The notes under the pieces are model-generated. The model worked only from the letters and a program-made list of their open reading frames with translations, was not told the DNA's origin and made no database searches. 64,000 nt of DNA from Gemmatimonadota bacterium. GTDB taxonomy: Bacteria > Gemmatimonadota > Gemmatimonadetes > Gemmatimonadales > Gemmatimonadaceae. How positions within the stretch are numbered: position 1 is the stretch's first letter; each line of letters opens with the position of its first letter. Shown here in pieces: positions 17,105 through 29,244 of this stretch. The stretch is from the NCBI GenBank assembly GCA_016714015.1, contig JADJNZ010000005.1, positions 186,001 to 250,000 on the forward strand, in the 5' to 3' direction. Position numbers and translations under genes: made by a program.

Positions 17105-18109
17105 ATGCCGACGATCTCGCTCCTGACCTGCACCCGCAACCCGGACCCTGACACCCTCCGCCGGGTGCTGGTCGGCATCGAGGCACTCAAGGTCCCGGCC
17201 GGCTGGACGCGCGAGTTCGTGCTCGTCGACTCGGCCAGCGCGCATCCCCTCGCCGAGCGGGCGGAGGAGCGGCTCTTCGTCGAGCGTGAGCCCTGGGCGC
17301 GCATCGTGCGCTGCGAGGAGCCCGGCCTCTCGGTCGCGCGGCGCGCGGGGATCGCCGCGACGACCGGCGAGGTGCTCGTCTGGTTCGACGACGACAACGT
17401 CCCCGAGCCCGACTATCTCGTCCAAGTCGCGTCCGCGGCCGCCGCGCACCCAGAGGTCTCCGTCTGGGGCGCCGGCACCATCGTCGTCGAGTACACGGGG
17501 CCTGTCGCGCACTGGATCGAACGCGACATGCGCCCCTTCTTCCAGGAGCGCGCGCACGGGCACGACGAATTCGGCCGCGCGATGACCTGGGCACCGTACT
17601 TCCCCGTCGGGTCGGGACTCGTCACGCGCCGCGCCGCGGCGGAGCGGTGGGCGACGGCTACGACGAGCGGCCGCTACACCCTCACCGGTCGCCGCGGCGA
17701 GGCGCTCTCGGCGGGCGACGACGCGCAGATCATCTTCGGCGCGGTGGCCGCGGGCGAGCAGGTGGGCGTGGTCGCGCGGCAGGCGCTGCGGCACCTCATC
17801 CCGCCGTCGCGCTGCACCGGCGATTACCTCGCGCGGATGGAGTTCGGGATCTCGGCCTCGCTGCGCATCGCGCGCGCCGAGTGCTTCCCGGGCGAGGCGA
17901 GCCTGCGCGGCGAGGCCGACCTCTCGCTCGTCGATGCGGCGCGCGCGGCCCTCGCGGCGTTGCCGGCGCATGGCGTGATCGACGGGCCGCGCCATGCGCG
18001 TCTCGAGCTCGCGCGCCGACTCGGTGCCATCGCTGGGGCCTGCCAAGCGGACGGCCGCCCGGAGCCGGAGTGGCTGCGGGCGGCCGTGGCGATGCTCGGG
18101 CTGCGCTGA
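17105..18109 (+). CDS. Glycosyltransferase family 2 protein
   Basis: 334-residue GT-A fold enzyme. The N-terminus MPTISLLTCTRNPD is the typical nucleotide-sugar start, EEPGLSVARRAGI is the acceptor-side loop, and VLVWFDDDNVPEPDY carries the metal-binding DxD. The middle has WAPYFPVGSGLVTRR and GDDAQIIF, typical of GT2 proteins. No membrane segment. Donor and acceptor are unknown. The start lies 27 nt after repeat R2, so its upstream region may have been altered by the repeat unit. Confidence 0.85.
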   Translation: MPTISLLTCTRNPDPDTLRRVLVGIEALKVPAGWTREFVLVDSASAHPLAERAEERLFVEREPWARIVRCEEPGLSVARRAGIAATTGEVLVWFDDDNVPEPDYLVQVASAAAAHPEVSVWGAGTIVVEYTGPVAHWIERDMRPFFQERAHGHDEFGRAMTWAPYFPVGSGLVTRRAAAERWATATTSGRYTLTGRRGEALSAGDDAQIIFGAVAAGEQVGVVARQALRHLIPPSRCTGDYLARMEFGISASLRIARAECFPGEASLRGEADLSLVDAARAALAALPAHGVIDGPRHARLELARRLGAIAGACQADGRPEPEWLRAAVAMLGLR

Positions 18110-18146
18110 CCGGACGCGGACGGCGCGTCGGGCGCGTCGCCCCGAC

Positions 18147-19394
<1,248 letters not shown>

Positions 19395-19451
19395 CGCGGC
19401 AGGTTCGTCGGGGGTGGATCAGTCGCGCGTCCGCGTGACCGGTCGTCCTCG

Positions 19452-19459
19452 AATATAAC
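19452..19459. promoter_or_regulatory. Bidirectional AT-rich -10-like element between sucB and the MDR gene
   Basis: GAATATAACG gives TATATT toward sucB and TATAAC toward the MDR oxidoreductase. It is the only AT-rich stretch in this short divergent region. No clear -35 on either side. Confidence 0.3.
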
Positions 19460-19473
19460 GGGGGTACGCAGGC

Positions 19474-20514
19474 GTGCGGGCACTCACCATCGACGCCCAT
19501 GGCGGATTGGACCAGCTCCGCTACCGCGATGACCTCGCCGCGCCGGTGCTGCCGGAGGCGGGGCATGTGCGCGTGCGTCTCCGCGCGGCGGCCCTCAATC
19601 GCCTCGACCTCTGGACGCTCGGCGGACTGCCGGGCGTGACGATCACGCCACCCTGGATCCTCGGCGGCGACGGGATGGGCGTCGTCGCCGAGGTCTCGCC
19701 GGACGTGACCGAGGTCGCGGTCGGGACGCGCGTGATGATCAATCCGGGGCTCTCCTGCCGCGCCTGCGACTTCTGCCGCCGCGGCGAGCACTCGCTCTGC
19801 ATCCGCTTCCAGCTCCTCGGCGAGCATGCGCCGGGCACCCTCGCCGAGGAGATCGTGCTCCCCGCGACGAACGTGCAGCCCGTGCCGGACGGTGTGAGCG
19901 ACGAGGTCGCGGCGGCCTTCACGCTCGCGACGCTCACCGCCTGGCGGATGTGCGTCACGCGCGCGCAGGTGCAGCCAGGCGAGACGGTGCTCATCTGGGG
20001 GATCGGCGGCGGCGTGGCGCTCGCGGCGCTCCAGATCTGCAAGGCGCGCGGCGCGCACGTCATCGTGACCTCGGGGAGCGAGGCGAAGCTCGCGCGGGCC
20101 CGCGCGCTCGGGGCCGACGACGGCCTCGACCATCACATGAAGGACCTCGGGCTCGAGGTGCGGAAGCGCACGGGCCGCAGGGGCGCGGACGTGATCATCG
20201 ACTCCACCGGGCAGCGCACCTGGGACCAGTCGCTCCTCGCGCTCGGGCGTGGCGGGCGGCTCGTCACCTGCGGCGGCACCACGGGGCCCACGCTCGCGAT
20301 GGACGTGCGTCGCCTCTTCTGGCACCAGTGGACGATCATGGGCTCGACGATGGGGAACGCGGCCGAGTTCGCGGCGATCGGCGCGGAGCTCGCGGCGGGG
20401 CGGCTCGTGCCGCCGATCGACTCGGTGCATCCGCTCGCCGACGCGCGCGCGGCCTTCGCGCGCCTCGAGAGCGGGGCGCAGTTCGGGAAGGTCGTCGTGC
20501 GGATCGCACCATGA
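19474..20514 (+). CDS. Zinc-containing MDR (quinone oxidoreductase-like) dehydrogenase
   Basis: 346-residue medium-chain NAD(P)-dependent oxidoreductase. The structural zinc lobe CRACDFCRRGEHSLC is complete. The catalytic-zinc Cys is replaced: the motif reads ALNRLDLWTLGGLPG, as in zinc-lobe-bearing quinone/enoyl reductase relatives, so simple alcohol dehydrogenase activity is unlikely. Cofactor site GIGGGVALAALQICK; IIDSTGQRTWDQSL follows. The start is GTG. Its stop overlaps the next gene's ATG (ATGA). Substrate unknown. Confidence 0.85.
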   Translation: MRALTIDAHGGLDQLRYRDDLAAPVLPEAGHVRVRLRAAALNRLDLWTLGGLPGVTITPPWILGGDGMGVVAEVSPDVTEVAVGTRVMINPGLSCRACDFCRRGEHSLCIRFQLLGEHAPGTLAEEIVLPATNVQPVPDGVSDEVAAAFTLATLTAWRMCVTRAQVQPGETVLIWGIGGGVALAALQICKARGAHVIVTSGSEAKLARARALGADDGLDHHMKDLGLEVRKRTGRRGADVIIDSTGQRTWDQSLLALGRGGRLVTCGGTTGPTLAMDVRRLFWHQWTIMGSTMGNAAEFAAIGAELAAGRLVPPIDSVHPLADARAAFARLESGAQFGKVVVRIAP

Positions 20515-20735
20515 CCGAGCGCGCGCAGTTCGACGCGGCGGAGGAGAAGTCCGTGCGCGAGGCCTATGGTCGCGACGGACACGCCGACTGCCCACGCTGC
20601 GCGGTGCGGATGCGTCCCCGCTCGATCGGCGGCGGGAGCTTCGGACTCGGGTACGCGCGGCAGCGCGAGTGGCTCCTCTGTCCGCAGTGCCATCGCAGCG
20701 TGCTCTTCGACCTCAAGCGCGGGACGCGCAACTAG
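20511..20735 (+). CDS. Small zinc-ribbon protein (74 aa)
   Basis: ATG overlaps the stop of the MDR gene, supporting a real, coupled gene. The product has two CxxC knuckles (CPRC at ~27 and CPQC near 58) separated by a Gly/Arg-rich loop, a single zinc ribbon. Function unknown. Confidence 0.65.
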   Translation: MTERAQFDAAEEKSVREAYGRDGHADCPRCAVRMRPRSIGGGSFGLGYARQREWLLCPQCHRSVLFDLKRGTRN

Positions 20736-20751
20736 CGCCCGGTCGCCACGC

Positions 20752-20760
20752 TACATTTCC
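20752..20760 (+). promoter_or_regulatory. -10-like TACATTTCC before the 20765 gene
   Basis: One of the recurring TAnnTTTCC elements. It ends 4 nt before the ATG, so the transcript would be nearly leaderless. No recognisable -35. Confidence 0.35.
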
Positions 20761-20764
20761 TGCG

Positions 20765-21910
20765 ATGCGACCCCTCCATCGCGCGCTCGTCGCGCTGGCG
20801 TTCCTCTCGACCGTCGTCGGCGCGCAGCAGGAGCCGCCGCGCCGGATCGAGTTCGTCCAAGGCTCCACCGCCGCCGATACGCTCGGGCCCCGCTGGGGTT
20901 CGAGTCGCGAGTTGCGCGCCCGCTTCGTGCGCGACCAGACGGTCCTCGGCCTCACGGTCTACGCGCCCGCGTTCGCGACGATGGTCGGGCGTGACGGCCT
21001 CACCGGGAGCGCGGGCTATCTCGTGATGGCGGGCGGGACCTTCTTCGCCGCGGCGGAGATGACGCGTCACGTGCGCATCACCGAGGCGCGCGCGCTCATG
21101 TCGCCCGCGATGGCGCTCCGCGGCGCCGGCGGCGCGCTGCTCATCGTCACGCAGGGCGAGACCGAGATGCGCACCGGCGCGGCCGCGGTGCTGCTCGGCG
21201 GACTCGTCGGCGCGGGCTCGGGTCTGTACTTCGGCGGTGGACTCACCGGCGGCGAGGCCGCCGCGACGGTGATGGGGCACGACCTCGCGATGGGCACCGC
21301 GGTGGCGCTCACCTTCGCGGGCGATGCCGATCCCTTCGATTCGGCCGGTGTCGATCGCGCCAGCTCGGCGCTCCTCTGGACGGCCGCCGGGCTCGGCGGC
21401 TACTTCGCCGGGCGCTGGTACGCCGGCGTCGCGCCGCACAACCTCACCGTCGGCGACCTGCAGACGCTGTGGACCGGCGCGACGATCGGCGCGATGGCCG
21501 CGGGGACCGCGATCGCGAGCAGCTCGCCCAACAGCGAGACCGTCGCGACGTCGCTCCTCGCCGGCGGCTGGCTCGGCATCCTCCTCACCGAGCGCACGCT
21601 CGTGCGCCGCTACGACCATACGCGCAGCGAGGCGAACCTCGTCGCGCTCGGCGGTGTCGCCGGTGCGCTCATGGGCATGGGCGTGGGCATCCTCGCCGCG
21701 GGCGAGGCCGATCGCGGCGAGTCGCTCACGCTCGGCTTCGCGACGCTCGGCGCCGTGGCCGGCGTGGCGATGGCCGAGCGCTACATCCAGCCCGATCGCG
21801 ATGCGGGACGCCTCGCCTGGCTCGAGCGCGTGCGCGTCACGCCGACCGGACTCGCCGTGGCCGCGCTGGGTGCGCCCGGCAAGCACTCCCTCCTGAGCTT
21901 CACCTTCTAG
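20765..21910 (+). CDS. Exported or membrane hypothetical protein, Gly/Ala-rich
   Basis: 381 residues with a Sec signal peptide (MRPLHRALVALAFLSTVVGA, cut before QQEPPR). After a ~50-residue polar part, the protein is a run of Gly/Ala-rich hydrophobic segments (GGALLIVTQG, VLLGGLVGAGSGLYFGGGL, WTAAGLGGYFAGRW, LVALGGVAGALMGMGVGIL), about eight in all. They resemble glycine-zipper or multi-pass membrane repeats. Family not recognised. The in-frame extension upstream of this ATG crosses two real genes and is rejected. Confidence 0.7.
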   Translation: MRPLHRALVALAFLSTVVGAQQEPPRRIEFVQGSTAADTLGPRWGSSRELRARFVRDQTVLGLTVYAPAFATMVGRDGLTGSAGYLVMAGGTFFAAAEMTRHVRITEARALMSPAMALRGAGGALLIVTQGETEMRTGAAAVLLGGLVGAGSGLYFGGGLTGGEAAATVMGHDLAMGTAVALTFAGDADPFDSAGVDRASSALLWTAAGLGGYFAGRWYAGVAPHNLTVGDLQTLWTGATIGAMAAGTAIASSSPNSETVATSLLAGGWLGILLTERTLVRRYDHTRSEANLVALGGVAGALMGMGVGILAAGEADRGESLTLGFATLGAVAGVAMAERYIQPDRDAGRLAWLERVRVTPTGLAVAALGAPGKHSLLSFTF

Positions 21911-21927
21911 CGCCCATCGGTGATCCC

Positions 21928-22644
21928 GTGACGTTCTACGATCGGCTCCTCGAGAGCCTCCAGCGCATCTGGCAGTTCATCCCGTCGATGTTCGCGGCGG
22001 GCGTGGTGCTCGCGATCGGGTTCTTCATCGCGAAGCTCGCGCAGCGGGGCGTGGGGAGCATCCTGCGGCGGATCCACCTGAACGACGTGCTCAAGCGCGG
22101 CGGCATCCCCGCGCGCGACCATACGGGCGCGCCGGTGAACCCCACGCGTGTCGTGGCGAACCTCGTCTTCTGGTTCGTGCTCTTCACCGCGATGCTCGTC
22201 GCCGCCGACGCGCTGGGGATCGACTACCTCGGGCAGGTGTTCAGCGAGCTCGTGAGCTACATCCCGAGCGTGATCGCGGCGATCGTGATCGTGATCCTCG
22301 GCATCGTGCTCGGTGATTTCGTGGGGGCGCTCATCCTCGCGAGCACGCCGCGGCTGGACGGCGGCCCGATGCTCGCGCGCGCGGGGAAGGGCGGGGTGAT
22401 CCTGCTCGCGGTGTTCATGTCGCTGCAGGAACTGGGCGTGGCGACGGACATCGTCACGACGGCGTTCGCGATCATCTTCGGCGCGATCGCGCTGGCGCTG
22501 GCGCTCTCGTTCGGGCTGGGGAACCGCGACCTCGCGGGCGAGGTGACGCGGGCCTGGTACGAGCGGTGGCGCGCCGAGCGGGACGCGATCGCGGCGGAGA
22601 ACGAGCGGGACGACTTCGATGCGGGGAGCGGGACGCGGGGCTGA
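21928..22644 (+). CDS. MscS-like / conserved TM-helix (PF05552-type) membrane protein
   Basis: 238 residues with about five membrane helices. Two copies of the conserved TM-helix motif are visible (FIPSMFAAGVVLAIGFFIAKL and YIPSVIAAIVIVILGIVLGD), the arrangement of small mechanosensitive-channel-related proteins that lack the MscS beta domain. The C-terminus is a charged helix (RAWYERWRAERDAIAAENE). GTG start at 21928; the upstream extension lies inside the previous gene. Channel activity is inference. Confidence 0.75.
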   Translation: MTFYDRLLESLQRIWQFIPSMFAAGVVLAIGFFIAKLAQRGVGSILRRIHLNDVLKRGGIPARDHTGAPVNPTRVVANLVFWFVLFTAMLVAADALGIDYLGQVFSELVSYIPSVIAAIVIVILGIVLGDFVGALILASTPRLDGGPMLARAGKGGVILLAVFMSLQELGVATDIVTTAFAIIFGAIALALALSFGLGNRDLAGEVTRAWYERWRAERDAIAAENERDDFDAGSGTRG

Positions 22645-22662
22645 GTCCTCCTGCAACGGCGG

Positions 22663-22701
22663 TCACCACAGAGGGCACAGAGGGCACAGAGAACCGCGGA
22701 G
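22663..22701 (+). repeat. Family A repeat R5
   Basis: Intact 39-bp copy, 18 nt after the stop of the TM-helix protein, preceded by CTGCAACGGCGG as next to R2. It forms an inverted pair with R6, 51 bp away. Confidence 0.85.
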
Positions 22702-22752
22702 GACTGCTGCGGCGCTGTCGTCCGCGGCGATCCGCCCTTCCCCAACGCCCCT

Positions 22753-22791
22753 CTCCGCCGTTCTCGGTGTCCTCTGTGCCCTCTGTGGTGA
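22753..22791 (-). repeat. Family A repeat R6 (inverted partner of R5)
   Basis: Intact inverted 39-bp copy. R5 and R6 could form a long cruciform or RNA hairpin (22663-22791). R6 ends 36 bp upstream of the gyrA -35. Confidence 0.85.
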
Positions 22792-22827
22792 GGCCGTTCA
22801 AGTCCCCGAGAATCCCGCGAAATTCGA

Positions 22828-22856
22828 TTGAAATCAGCTCTCCCGCGGAGTAAATT
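22828..22856 (+). promoter_or_regulatory. gyrA promoter
   Basis: -35 TTGAAA and -10 TAAATT with a 17-bp spacer, 48 nt before the gyrA ATG. The spacer is strikingly similar to that of the promoter at 53969-53997. Confidence 0.62.
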
Positions 22857-22904
22857 CGGGGGTCGCACGAGAACGCCCCACGGACTCCTCGTTCCCCTCT
22901 GCAA

Positions 22905-25424
<2,520 letters not shown>

Positions 25425-25438
25425 ACGGCTAGAAGCCT

Positions 25439-25477
25439 TCACCACAGAGGGCACAGAGGGCACAGAGAACGGCGGAG
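25439..25477 (+). repeat. Family A repeat R7
   Basis: Intact 39-bp copy 15 nt after the gyrA stop. Its last bases (GGAG) form the start of the gyrA terminator stem. Confidence 0.85.
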
Positions 25478-25507
25478 GGGTCGGGCGAGAGCTCGGCCCC
25501 TCTTTCG
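25475..25507 (+). terminator. gyrA terminator
   Basis: 9-bp stem GAGGGGTCG with CGGCCCCTC (one U-G pair) and an 11-nt loop, followed by TTTCG. It overlaps the end of repeat R7. Confidence 0.72.
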
Positions 25508-25545
25508 TTGGGGGAATCGCGGCTCGATGCGCGCGTTGCTCTCGC

Positions 25546-25986
25546 GGTCGTGGACCTGTTTCGCGCGATCGTGGATCGATTCCATCCGGTCAGGGCCGTA
25601 TTGCATCCCGCCACGGCTCTATTCCATCCGGTCATGGACTTGAGTCACCCGGTCGCGGGCTCGATCAATCCTGTCGCGCACTCAAGTCGATCGGTCGCGA
25701 GCTCGACTCTCCCGGTCGCTCACTCCAGTCGTCCGGGCGCGAGATGGAGTCGTCCGGTCGTGCGCTGGAGTTGTCCGGTCGTGCGCTTGACTCGTCCGGT
25801 CGCGAGCTCAAGACGACCGGTCGCGAGCTCGACTCCCCCGGTCGCGAGCTCGAGTTGTCCGGCCGCGAGCTTGAGTTGTCCGAACGCGAGCTCAAGTTGT
25901 CCGGTTGCGAGCTCGATCTGTCCGGTCACGAACTCGTGTAGTCCGGTCGTCATCTCGACTCGACCGGTCGCGCCATTCACGGGCCG
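25546..25986. repeat. 21-bp minisatellite, about 20 units without indels
   Basis: Consensus GGTCGCGAGCTCGA plus 7 variable bases ending in TCC. About 20 consecutive units keep exact 21-nt spacing. The array is open as heptapeptide repeats on both strands: + SGRELEL-type (to 25941) and PVASSSC-type (25508-26023), - SSSRPDN-type (25720-26145). Which frame, if any, is translated cannot be decided, so no CDS is called. The rest of 25508-26066 shows no other gene. Confidence 0.8.
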
Positions 25987-26066
25987 GCACGAACCGATCG
26001 GCGGCCTCGTCACAAGCCGGTAGCTCCTGGCGGACGCGCGCGTTATGTCGCCACCATTCTTCCCCG

Positions 26067-26095
26067 TTGCGACCGCATGTAACCGCGGATAGAAT
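26067..26095 (+). promoter_or_regulatory. Promoter of the 26144 lipoprotein gene
   Basis: -35 TTGCGA and -10 TAGAAT with a 17-bp spacer. A GGAG Shine-Dalgarno lies at 26131-26134 before the ATG. Confidence 0.55.
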
Positions 26096-26143
26096 CGAGG
26101 GCGCGCCATCACGTCACTTCGCGAATCGACGGAGTCATCGACC

Positions 26144-28315
26144 ATGAATCGTCATGGGTCATCGCTGCTGTGGAGCTCGATCGCCCTGCTGCTGTTGGGC
26201 TCGTGCTCCGAAGGACCTACGGAGCCCAGCGCGCCGCCGCCGCCGGTCTCTCTCTTTCCCGGCATGACGTTCGATGGGACCCTCAGCGGCGACGCGGCGC
26301 GTGAGTTCGTCCTCACGTCGATCGAAGGCAATCGACTGCGCGTGATGTTCCAGGCACGGAGCGGGTCTTCCGGTGATTCCTTGATCCTTGAGATCCGCGC
26401 CGATTCGCTCGGACCGGTCATCGGAACGCTGTCCAGCATCGGCACCCAGGTGGACCTCGCGGAGCGAGTGTTCCATCTCCCGATGACCGCCGACGCGCAT
26501 CGCTACTTCCTCCGCGCCCGCCCGGCGGCCGGCGGCGACGGCGGACCGTTCCGGATCGTCGTTCTCGCGCACGATACGGGGGTCGAGCACGGCCCCGCCG
26601 CGCTGGTGCTCGGGGACACCGTCGCGTACGAGGAGTTCGACTCCCTGTGGGACGTCGACCGCTTCATCTTCACCGGTGACTCGGGGGTCGAGTACGTCTT
26701 TGCGCTGCAGCCGCTGGCGACGAATCCGTATTCCGTGGCGCTCTCGGTCTCCGACGCCCTCGGCAATGTCCTTGCCGGGACGGACGATCCATGGACCGTC
26801 GGCGAGATCGAGCGCAACGCCGTGCGCGTGCGGATTCCCGGCAATGGCGGCTATTCGGTACGCCTCGGCCAGAGCATCGCGACGGGTGCGGCGATCGCCC
26901 GGCCCGTTGCCGACGGTCGGTATCGATTCTGGAGCAAGCGCGTCGACCCGCGTCCAGAGTCCCGTCCAGCGGCCTTCGTGTTGGGAGATACGATCCTCGA
27001 CGCGCTCGATCATGTCGGCGATGTGGACATCTATGAGTTCGAAGCGCTCGCCGGAGAACTGCTTCGCCTCGACGTCTCATTCACGCGTGCGCAGGTGCGG
27101 CCGATGCTGGTGACGGTCACCGGCGCCGTCGATGGTCCCAGCAATGCGCCGTTCGCCACGCCGCCGAGGCGTGTGGACGGGAGCGGCGCGACGTTCGTGA
27201 TGGCCAGCGGGGCAAGTCAACGCGTCATCGTGCGCGGGGGCTCGCGAGGTCCGCGCGACTCGATCACGACGCCGTACCGGCTGGAGTTGCGCCGCGTGTC
27301 GCTCGCGCCGGAGTCGCGGGCTGCGACGCTCTCCGGTATCGACACCGTGGTCACCGAGGGCATCGAGCGAGCGGGGGACGTCGATCGGTTCGACGTCTCG
27401 CTCGCCGAGCGGGAAGTCGTCGATCTCAACATCGTCTCTGGCGCCGACCGCGAGGGATCGACGGCGGTGCGCGCCTTCGCCCCGAACGGAGACCAGCTCT
27501 GGGACCACTTCCTCATGCAAGGCGCGACCACGACCTATCGTTCGATCACGGCTTGGGATCCGGGCGTGTACCGGCTCGAGTCCCGGGGGACGGGGTCGGC
27601 GATCGGCTCGTATCGCCTGGAGATGTCGCGGATCGACCGCGCACCCGAGGCCATCGCCCGTAGCCTGCCGATCGGGACGTGGGTCGAGGGGGAACCGCTC
27701 GCGCCCGCTGCTGATGAGGACGACTTCGAGTTCGCGATGCTCGACGGGCGCGAGTACAACATCTTCATCGACTCGGGTGCAGGCAGCACGGGAAGCGTGT
27801 GCGCCACCCTCGAGGAGCCGAGCTGGCTCGTCTATGCCTGCACCGACTACCACGGGGCCACTGGACGCTTCCGGGGCGGGCCGGGTGGTACTGGGCGCTT
27901 CCGCGTGACGTCGACTTCGTTGGTCCCACTGACGGGGACCTACGCGCTCCGCGTCGCGTTGCTCGATTCGCTGCCGGAATCCCTTCCAGCGACCGGCCAC
28001 GCCTTCGGCGACACGCTCAACGGTGAGCGGATCGAACTTGCTGGCGACAGCGACGAGTTCATGTTCACCGGAACCGAGGGGCAGGTGATCCGGACGATCC
28101 TCTCGTCCTCGGAGGGCCGGACGGACCAACTGTGGAACGTGGTCGTGTATCGCCTGTCTGACGGATTGACCGTGGGCGGCGGCACGCACTCGCTCTCGGA
28201 TCCATTCACGCTGCCATCGACCGGCGACTACCGTGTCGTGATCTCCATCGCCGAGGACACCGAACCCATCCGAGGGGCCGGCGGCTATCGTCTGGTCACG
28301 GTGCTCGTACCCTGA
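26144..28315 (+). CDS. Large lipoprotein with repeated PPC-like beta-sandwich modules
   Basis: 723 residues. Signal peptide with lipobox LLGSC (Cys ~21), then a Pro-rich linker. The body is about five repeats of one module, seen as xPxSRPAxxxGDTxxxxxxxxGDVDxFxF followed by beta segments. Examples: HGPAALVLGDTVAYEEFDS, ESRPAAFVLGDTILDALDH, ESRAATLSGIDTVVTEGI and ESLPATGHAFGDTLNGER. These resemble bacterial pre-peptidase C-terminal (PPC) domains; no protease domain is present. Likely an outer-surface or periplasmic binding protein. GC and codon choice are slightly less extreme than in flanking genes. Confidence 0.72.
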   Translation: MNRHGSSLLWSSIALLLLGSCSEGPTEPSAPPPPVSLFPGMTFDGTLSGDAAREFVLTSIEGNRLRVMFQARSGSSGDSLILEIRADSLGPVIGTLSSIGTQVDLAERVFHLPMTADAHRYFLRARPAAGGDGGPFRIVVLAHDTGVEHGPAALVLGDTVAYEEFDSLWDVDRFIFTGDSGVEYVFALQPLATNPYSVALSVSDALGNVLAGTDDPWTVGEIERNAVRVRIPGNGGYSVRLGQSIATGAAIARPVADGRYRFWSKRVDPRPESRPAAFVLGDTILDALDHVGDVDIYEFEALAGELLRLDVSFTRAQVRPMLVTVTGAVDGPSNAPFATPPRRVDGSGATFVMASGASQRVIVRGGSRGPRDSITTPYRLELRRVSLAPESRAATLSGIDTVVTEGIERAGDVDRFDVSLAEREVVDLNIVSGADREGSTAVRAFAPNGDQLWDHFLMQGATTTYRSITAWDPGVYRLESRGTGSAIGSYRLEMSRIDRAPEAIARSLPIGTWVEGEPLAPAADEDDFEFAMLDGREYNIFIDSGAGSTGSVCATLEEPSWLVYACTDYHGATGRFRGGPGGTGRFRVTSTSLVPLTGTYALRVALLDSLPESLPATGHAFGDTLNGERIELAGDSDEFMFTGTEGQVIRTILSSSEGRTDQLWNVVVYRLSDGLTVGGGTHSLSDPFTLPSTGDYRVVISIAEDTEPIRGAGGYRLVTVLVP

Positions 28316-28318
28316 TCG

Positions 28319-29122
28319 CTACGCGTCCAGCATCCTCGCCGCGATCTCCTTCACCAGTTTCGCCGCCACGCGCGCCGTGAGATCCCGCGTGTCGAACGTC
28401 GGGTTCAGCTCCACCACGTCGGCGGCGAGGATCGGCCCGTCGAGGGACTGGATGAGCGTGATGACCTCGCGGGTGCTAAGGCCGCCGGGCTCGGGGTGCG
28501 AGACGCCGGGCGCGAACGCAGGGTCGAGGCCGTCGAGGTCGATCGAGAGATAGACCGGGCCGCGCACCACCGGACGCGCACCGCGCGCCCAGGTTGGCAT
28601 GTCGATGACCTCCACGCCGAAGCGCTCGGCGGTCGCGCGCTGCGCGCCGCTCATGGTGCGGATGCCGACCTGCACGAGCCGCGACGCGAGCCCCGCCTCG
28701 AGGATCCGCGCGAACGGGCAGGCGTGTGAGAACCGATTCCCCTCGTAGTCGGGATACAGGTCCGGGTGCGCGTCGACATGCACGATCGTCACGTCGCGCG
28801 GCGGCGCGAGGCCGCGCACGAGCGGGAACGACACCGAGTGGTCGCCGCCGAGCGCGATGGTTCGGCGGCCCTCGGCCACGAGTTCGGCCACACGAGCGGA
28901 GATGCGGTCGCGGATCGCCGCGTGGTCGCCGGTGCAGTCGACGTCGCCGGCGTCCTCGAGGAGCGTCGCGAGGTCGAGGCCGGACTCGGACCAGGTGTTG
29001 GTGGACGCCGAGGCGTAGGCGGCGCGCACGGCCGCGGGGGCGAGCGCCGCGCCGCGGGCGAAGGAGGACTCGGCGTCGAAGGGGACGCCGAGGAGCATGG
29101 GGCGGACGGATGGCCGTGGCAT
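28319..29122 (-). CDS. Arginase/agmatinase/formiminoglutamase family ureohydrolase
   Basis: 267-residue binuclear-Mn ureohydrolase. Metal ligands visible: GGDHSVSFP, VDAHPDLYPDYEG, and SIDLDGLDPAFAPGVSHPEPGG. SHACPFARILE is the loop after the DAHxD motif. The sequence is shorter and more divergent than classical arginase, so agmatinase or another guanidino hydrolase is possible. Start at MPRPSVRPM, with a CATCTTTCC -10-like element at 29125-29133. An ATG further upstream (29191) would add an Arg/Ala-rich non-homologous tail. Confidence 0.85.
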   Translation of the reverse strand: MPRPSVRPMLLGVPFDAESSFARGAALAPAAVRAAYASASTNTWSESGLDLATLLEDAGDVDCTGDHAAIRDRISARVAELVAEGRRTIALGGDHSVSFPLVRGLAPPRDVTIVHVDAHPDLYPDYEGNRFSHACPFARILEAGLASRLVQVGIRTMSGAQRATAERFGVEVIDMPTWARGARPVVRGPVYLSIDLDGLDPAFAPGVSHPEPGGLSTREVITLIQSLDGPILAADVVELNPTFDTRDLTARVAAKLVKEIAARMLDA

Positions 29123-29184
29123 GCGGAAAGATGCCACGGCCGGCGCGGCGCGGCGCGCACCGGGCAACCCCGGGGCTCCCCCGC

Positions 29185-29216
29185 GTGACACACCCTCTGA
29201 CCGACCGTGCTAGACT
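29185..29216 (+). promoter_or_regulatory. Extended -10 promoter of the 29245 propeller gene
   Basis: TGCTAGACT is an extended -10 (TGnTAGACT) ~30 nt before the ATG. GTGACA upstream is a weak -35 at long spacing. Confidence 0.38.
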
Positions 29217-29244
29217 CCAGTCGGACCATCCACCACGACTCGCC

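Noticed and set aside
25508..26023. Coding gene across the 21-bp minisatellite (plus strand)
   Set aside because: Not called because three frames on two strands are equally open and no start has a clear Shine-Dalgarno; kept as a finding.
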